Shown: positions 59,042 to 64,000 of the stretch, in pieces
Layout of the letters: the number at the start of each line of letters is the position of its first letter
How positions within the stretch are numbered: the first letter of the stretch is position 1
Source: Corella eumyota
Taxonomy: Eukaryota > Chordata > Ascidiacea > Phlebobranchia > Corellidae
Reading direction: 5' to 3'
Assembly: GCA_963082875.1 (NCBI GenBank)
Contig: OY720103.1
Location: 496,001-560,000, forward strand
Length of the DNA: 64,000 nt
The notes under the pieces: model-generated
What the model was told of the DNA's origin: nothing
What the model saw: the letters and a program-made list of their open reading frames with translations, nothing else
Database searches by the model: none
Position numbers and translations under genes: made by a program

Positions 59042-59115
59042 AATGTCAACCACTCGGCTTCGAACTCAAGCTCTGTAGGTTGGTAAGCCAGCGCCTTACC
59101 ACTGAGCTAACCAAT
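59042..59115 (-). repeat. Second tRNA-like sequence, same type
   Basis: On the minus strand: GATTGGTTAGCTCAGTGG, then AAGGCGCTGGCTTACCAACC, then GAGTTCGAAGCC. It shares box spacing and the CTTACCAAC centre with the copy 550 bases away; the arms are again unpaired. Confidence 0.7.
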
Positions 59116-59572
59116 CACTTTAAACCAACTCGTAAAACAGTCAATCTATCTTTGGTTTATTTGTACTAAACAATAATTAATAAAAATACTAGCTTTGGAT
59201 GTGCTTTAACTATTTTGACTTCTCGACTAAACTTAACAACATTAAAGTTGGTTTAAAAGAAAGTTACAATTTCATTATTTTAATTTATTTTTACATAAGG
59301 TATTTACAGGCAAACGAAAAACCTAAAAATCAGAAATATAAAACAAATAAGATACAATAAAAATAAAGGCGATGTTTATAAAAATATTAGCAGAAAAGTT
59401 CTTAAGTTAAAGAGATTTTGTGTACTGTATTAGGGATTTTGCAATTAAAACTCTTAAATTAAAATAAGAAATACCCTTTTTCAGATTAGGTCAATAATAT
59501 CAGGATATTCTGTAAATAATATAAAGCTGTATTAAAACACAAATTAAGGCTTAATTCATGATTGACCTTATA

Positions 59573-59805
59573 TTAATGTAGTGGTACGAACACTTGCTAC
59601 ACCACGCATGAGGTCATGGGTTCCATCCTTACAACTCTCATGCTGTAGCGCCCTTGAGTAAGGCGCTATAAACCGTATGAACTCCTGCTGAGTCAGCACT
59701 TAATCAACAGCTTAATTATCAGGCAATTATAATCTATAATATCCCAAACTGCCACAGGCAACTCGAGACTGGGTCGGAGTAACTTATGTTACTCTATGTT
59801 TATCC
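59573..59805 (+). repeat. tRNA-derived SINE lacking ends
   Basis: Plus-strand copy from GTAGTGGTACGAACACTTGC to CTCTATGTTTATCC. The first head bases and the A-rich tail are missing. It lies just beyond the last coding exon of the CPAMD8-like gene. Confidence 0.85.
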
Positions 59806-59847
59806 TTATTCACTAACATCCTAAACTTTTAAAACATAAAATCTTAC

Positions 59848-62800
59848 CTAGTGGAAATGAGCCTGGCTGTCATCACTAAGATAATGTTTATAATCAGCAT
59901 AATAATCCTCTTCTTGTTTTTCAGTTTCCACTGGGATATCAAGAATTAATGGCAACTCATTTTCAACCTCAGCTGAAATATATTTATTTATTAAACTTGA
60001 TGTAATTATCATTCAAGTTAAATTGCTCGCCCATCAACATTATAAGCAAACAGGGCCTGATCATAAAACATTGTAACAAGTCGGCCATATAGTTGTTTAC
60101 GTTGTTATCTATTTGTAGTCACATGTTTACACCTATTGCCAAGTTGTGTTACTTAATGTGAGTATTGTAGCCTAGACATTCAATTCTATTACGTGTTTTG
60201 TTTTACGTGTTTAAAACACTTTGTATAATCGTGATGCAAGTTTGGAACGCAACTCTTTCGCAATAATAAAGTACGACTTTTTTTACAAAATACCTACACA
60301 CAAATCGTTACAATATCTTACTTGATAGGTTATGACAAAATGAGTTATAAAACCAACTAATATAAATCATTAAACCATTAAAAAAAAATTCACAAACCTT
60401 CTTCACAAAAAATAAAATCATGAGGTTCAATCTCCATATTTAATTCGCACGAAGCAGCATCCAAACGACATTGGTTGATGTAAACTTCCCCGTTTGATCC
60501 ACAAACTGCTGGGCCTCCAAACCCACAATTATGTTCACAACGACATTCAGTAAAATCATCATCTGTGCAACCCAAACTTCCACAATCTTAACAAAAATTT
60601 GTTATTATTGTGGTGCTATTAATTTAATAAGGAACAACTAACTTCCTGACATTATAGTAACCTAGTCTAAGAGTTTATGGCCTTTTACCAAACTGTCAAC
60701 CTAGCTGGTATTTAGTATTAGATAATATTTGGGAAAGAAATCGTTACTTTGATTTATCCTATGTAATTTTAATACAACAACACAGTAGTGGGAATTAAAC
60801 CGGACCTTAGGCGTTGGTTTGAATACAGGTTTAGAACCTTACCTTGTTGTTCTTGGGCTATTGTACAATCAGTATCATTTACTTCACATGCTAAAGAAGG
60901 GTTCGGTAAATAAGAAACTTCTCTTGTATAACCTGCAACATTAATTTGATTACAAAACAATTTAAAATCAGTTTAAATCCCATTTATTTTAACGTCCGAA
61001 CCTGGTTCATAATAATCAAAAACTTTCACAGATTGAGGTTGAACATTCTCAGTAGCAAACTCCTGGATTGTTTTAAACTTGACACAAGTATTACAAGTAC
61101 TGTGAACTTCGTCAAAATAAAACAAAATACTTCGACCTTGGATCTCATATCGCATCAGATTGTTACTTTCCCGTTCAATTAACTAAAATAAAATAATTTC
61201 ATTAAAATAGTGAATTAAGGTATTGGGTGGTTGTTTAGACTTGATGATTAGGTTTGATTTCTACTAATTCCACCTAATTTTTAAAAATGCAAAATATTAA
61301 ATCACCTTCTGTAAAGACTCAAGGTCAGGTTTGAGTCCAGTTAAAAGATTAAACTCAAGAACAGCCATGTTAGAGGAACCAGAGTGCAACCATCTCACAC
61401 AAACACCAACCTCATATCTGGTTCGTGTCGTGTTATCTAAATATACAAATACAATGGTTATACAAGCCAAACTGTAACCATGTGACAAAACCATACAACC
61501 CAAACTGTAACCATGTGACAAAACCATACAACCCAAACTGTAACCATGTGACAAAACCATACAACCCAAACTGTAACCATGTGACAAAACCATACAACCC
61601 AAACTGTAACCATGTGACAAAACCATACAACCCAAACTGTAACCATGTGACAAAACCATACAACCCAAACTGTAACCATGTGACAAAACCATACAACCCA
61701 AACTGTAACCATGTGACAAAACCATACAACCCAAACTGTAACCATGTGACAAAACCATACAACCCAAACTGTAACCATGTTACAAAACCATACAACCCAA
61801 ACTGTAACCATGTTACAAAACCATACAACCCAAACTGTAACCATGTGACAAAACCATACAACCCAAACTGTAACCATGTGATAAAACCATACAACCCAAA
61901 CTGTAACCATGTGACAAAACCATACAACCCAAACTGTAACCATGTGACAAAACCATACAACCCAAACTGTAACCATGTGACAAAACCATACAACCCAAAC
62001 TGTAACCATGTGACAAAACCATACAACCCAAACTGTAACCATGTGATAAAACCATACAACCCAAACTGTAACCATGTGTCAAAACCATACAACCCAATCT
62101 GTAACCATGTGACAAAACCATACAACCCAAACTGTAACCATGTGACAAAACCATACAACCCAAACTGTAACCATGTGACAAAACCATACAACCCAAACTG
62201 TAACCATGTGACAAAACCATACAACCCAAACTGTAACCATGTGACAAAACCATACAACCCAAACTGTAACCATGTGACAAAACCATACAACCTAAACTGT
62301 AACCATGTGACAAAACCATACAACCCAAACTGTAACCATGTGACAAAACCATACAACCCAAACTGTAACCATGTGATAAAACCATACAACCCAAACTGTA
62401 ACCATGTGACAAAACCATACAACCCAAACTGTAACCATGTGACAAAACCATACAACCCAAACTGTAACCATGTGACAAAACCATACAACCCAAACTGTAA
62501 CCATGTGACAAAACCATACAACCCAAACTGTAACCATGTGACAAAACCATACAACCCAAACTGTAACCATGTGACAAAACCATACAACCCAAACTGTAAC
62601 CATGTGACAAAACCATACAACCCAAACTGTAACCATGTGACAAAACCATACAACCTAAACTGTAACCATGTGACAAAACCATACAACCCAAACTGTAACC
62701 ATGTGACAAAACCATACAACCCAAACTGTAACCATGTGATAAAACCATACAACCCAAACTGTAACCATGTGACAAAACCATACAACCCAAACTGTAACCA

Positions 62801-64000
62801 TGTGACAAAACCATACAACCCAAACTGTAACCATGTGACAAAACCATACAACCCAAACTGTAACCATGTGACAAAACCATACAACCCAAACTGTAACCAT
62901 GTGATAAAACCATACAACCCAAACTGTAACCATGTGATAAAACCATACAACCCAAACTGTAACCATGTGATAAAACCATACAACCCAAACTGTAACCATA
63001 TGATAATACCTGGTTGGTTTAAATGAAGATTGTTGTTCAACCTCCTGTTTTGGACTTTGATGTAAAAATCAGATTCTTCATCAGGTGTTGGGATATTGTA
63101 ATCAACATTTATCTGAATTTCAAATAAGAGGTTGATATGCTTGTAGTTTAAAATAATCTTTAAATAATATAGCTTGGTGACCACAGGATTACAAAAGAAA
63201 TAAAACTGCCATCTGTGGTGCCCAGGTAAATTATCACCAGCAAATATAAGATAAAAGTTGTGACCATATTTTGACAACCAAAATGCAAGCCATAGGACAG
63301 GCTATTATTTATTATCTATAATTATCCTTGAGTAATACACAAACTTCTATGTAAACTAAACTTTAATTAAAATATACAAACCTGTAACAAAGCACATCCA
63401 TATCCAGTTGAATCCACAAACATGGTTGTTGGTAGAGAGGGGATGTTTGTGGTTTGTAAAACTTCACTGTTCTCGTTGTTAAGTTGAAAGTTGGTGGCAT
63501 AGTTTGTAGTTGCGAGACTTACATTTAAGTTAACTCCACCAATGAATGAAAAGATGGCATATTCTGAGAGGGCATTCAGTGCCACACAAGTGTCCTAAAA
63601 ATACAAATTTAAATTTTTAACTTAAAAATAATAATTTCTTTTAATCACAAATTGATTCTAATTTTACCTGAGTTGAAGAGAATCCACCCAGAGCATTTCG
63701 ATTTTTAGAAAGCCATTTAACAATAGGAAGAGCAGCTGAGTTGTTCTGATGGTGAGTGAACATGAGTAAAGCATACGAGGTCATTTCTATTTCAGCAGAG
63801 ATAACTTAAAAAATAAATGAAATTGTTAAAACCAAAGCATGTGGATAGAAATAGTTTTGAACCAAATGTCACTGGTCTAACTAATGCTATGTTATATTGA
63901 CCTTAAACTGTTAACTGTAATTTCTGCCAAGCAAAAATATTAAAGGCAGGAGCATCAGTATTACCAGGGGCAACAGTAACGAATGTGTCTTATGAATATA
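59848..64000 (-). CDS. CPAMD8: CPAMD8-like alpha-2-macroglobulin family protein, C-terminal part
   Basis: The 5' part lies beyond the right edge. Visible exons run from about 63986-63957 and 63804-63668 ([14 protein letters not shown], the TED alpha-helical toroid; [16 protein letters not shown]), 63594-63382 ([24 protein letters not shown]), 63112-63010, 61436-61306 ([19 protein letters not shown], receptor-binding domain), 61182-61002 ([19 protein letters not shown]), 60932-60843, 60586-60398 and 59972-59848. The 60586-60398 exon encodes a Kazal domain ([20 protein letters not shown]). An acidic tail ends DDSQAHFH. A Kazal domain after the macroglobulin C-terminus is the mark of CPAMD8; plain A2M and CD109 lack it. 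It is a secreted thioester-family protein; the thioester site itself is not in the window. Confidence 0.85.
61457..63008. repeat. 33-bp minisatellite filling a CPAMD8-like intron
   Basis: About 47 copies of a 33-base unit (contains ACCATACAACCCAAACTG followed by TAACCATGTGACAAA) with few variants (GTGATAAA, GTTACAAA, CCTAAAC, CCAATCT). The unit is a multiple of three, so several frames on both strands stay open throughout. It fills almost all of the intron 61437-63009. Long frames read from it are repeat by-products unless shown otherwise. Confidence 0.97.

Noticed and set aside
61425-63277. Several frames of 114 to 614 codons on both strands ([33 protein letters not shown] repeats)
   Set aside because: All are read from the 33-base minisatellite inside an intron. 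Multiple frames are open at once because the unit is a multiple of three, so length alone is no evidence of coding.

Overview
The window looks like nuclear DNA from a compact, AT-rich deuterostome genome, most likely an ascidian tunicate of the Ciona type. This is inferred from gene content (chordate-grade orthologues such as CPAMD8-like, CFAP74, GPATCH2, DHRS11, RASL10-like), short introns of roughly 100-400 bases, many copies of one tRNA-derived SINE, and an operon-like gene pair with a trans-splice-type acceptor. No bacterial, organellar or viral feature was seen.

Layout. 142-4710 (-): DIS3L2-like RNase, 3' end outside the window. 5288-13809: an 8.5 kb block of nested satellite DNA bounded by a 12-base terminal inverted repeat, with a tandem pair of a second TIR element inside it; 13921-14655 is a small duplicated patch with a SINE. 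14881-15942 (+): intronless TMEM30/CDC50 gene. 18302-19369 (+): DHRS11-like dehydrogenase. 19966-21235 (+): P-loop sulfotransferase-like protein with a C-terminal membrane anchor. 21720-23327 (-): GPATCH2. 23627-36088 (-): CFAP74, a ciliary ASH-domain protein whose introns are loaded with SINEs. 36937-41987 (-): ABCB6-like transporter, head to head with 43188-45703 (+): ACAA2 thiolase. 45949-47047 (-): RASL10-like GTPase with an unusual insertion. 47954-51849 (+): 14-exon caspase with a novel-looking N-terminal half. 52926-53468 and 53707-54327 (+): DENR and MRPL11, probably one operon. 54646-57653 (-): a short polycystin-1-like protein (TM-PLAT-TM-TM-linker-TM-TM). 57654-59847: gene-poor DNA with two tRNA-like sequences, a minisatellite and a SINE. 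59848-64000 (-): 3' part of a CPAMD8-like alpha-2-macroglobulin with a Kazal domain, one intron of which is almost entirely a 33-base minisatellite.

Most genes are unrelated housekeeping genes (RNA decay, translation re-initiation, mitochondrial translation and beta-oxidation, cilia, lipid flipping). Two are immunity-type genes (caspase, thioester-family protein). Exon joins quoted for the sulfotransferase, DHRS11, GPATCH2, ACAA2, RASL10-like, caspase and polycystin-like genes were checked by hand for phase and keep an open frame from start to stop. Joins in DIS3L2, CFAP74 and ABCB6 are approximate. The most unusual items are the TIR-bounded satellite block, the caspase with a glycine/asparagine-rich beta-type motif, the channel-less polycystin-like gene, and the intron-filling minisatellite that stays open in the reading frame of the gene.
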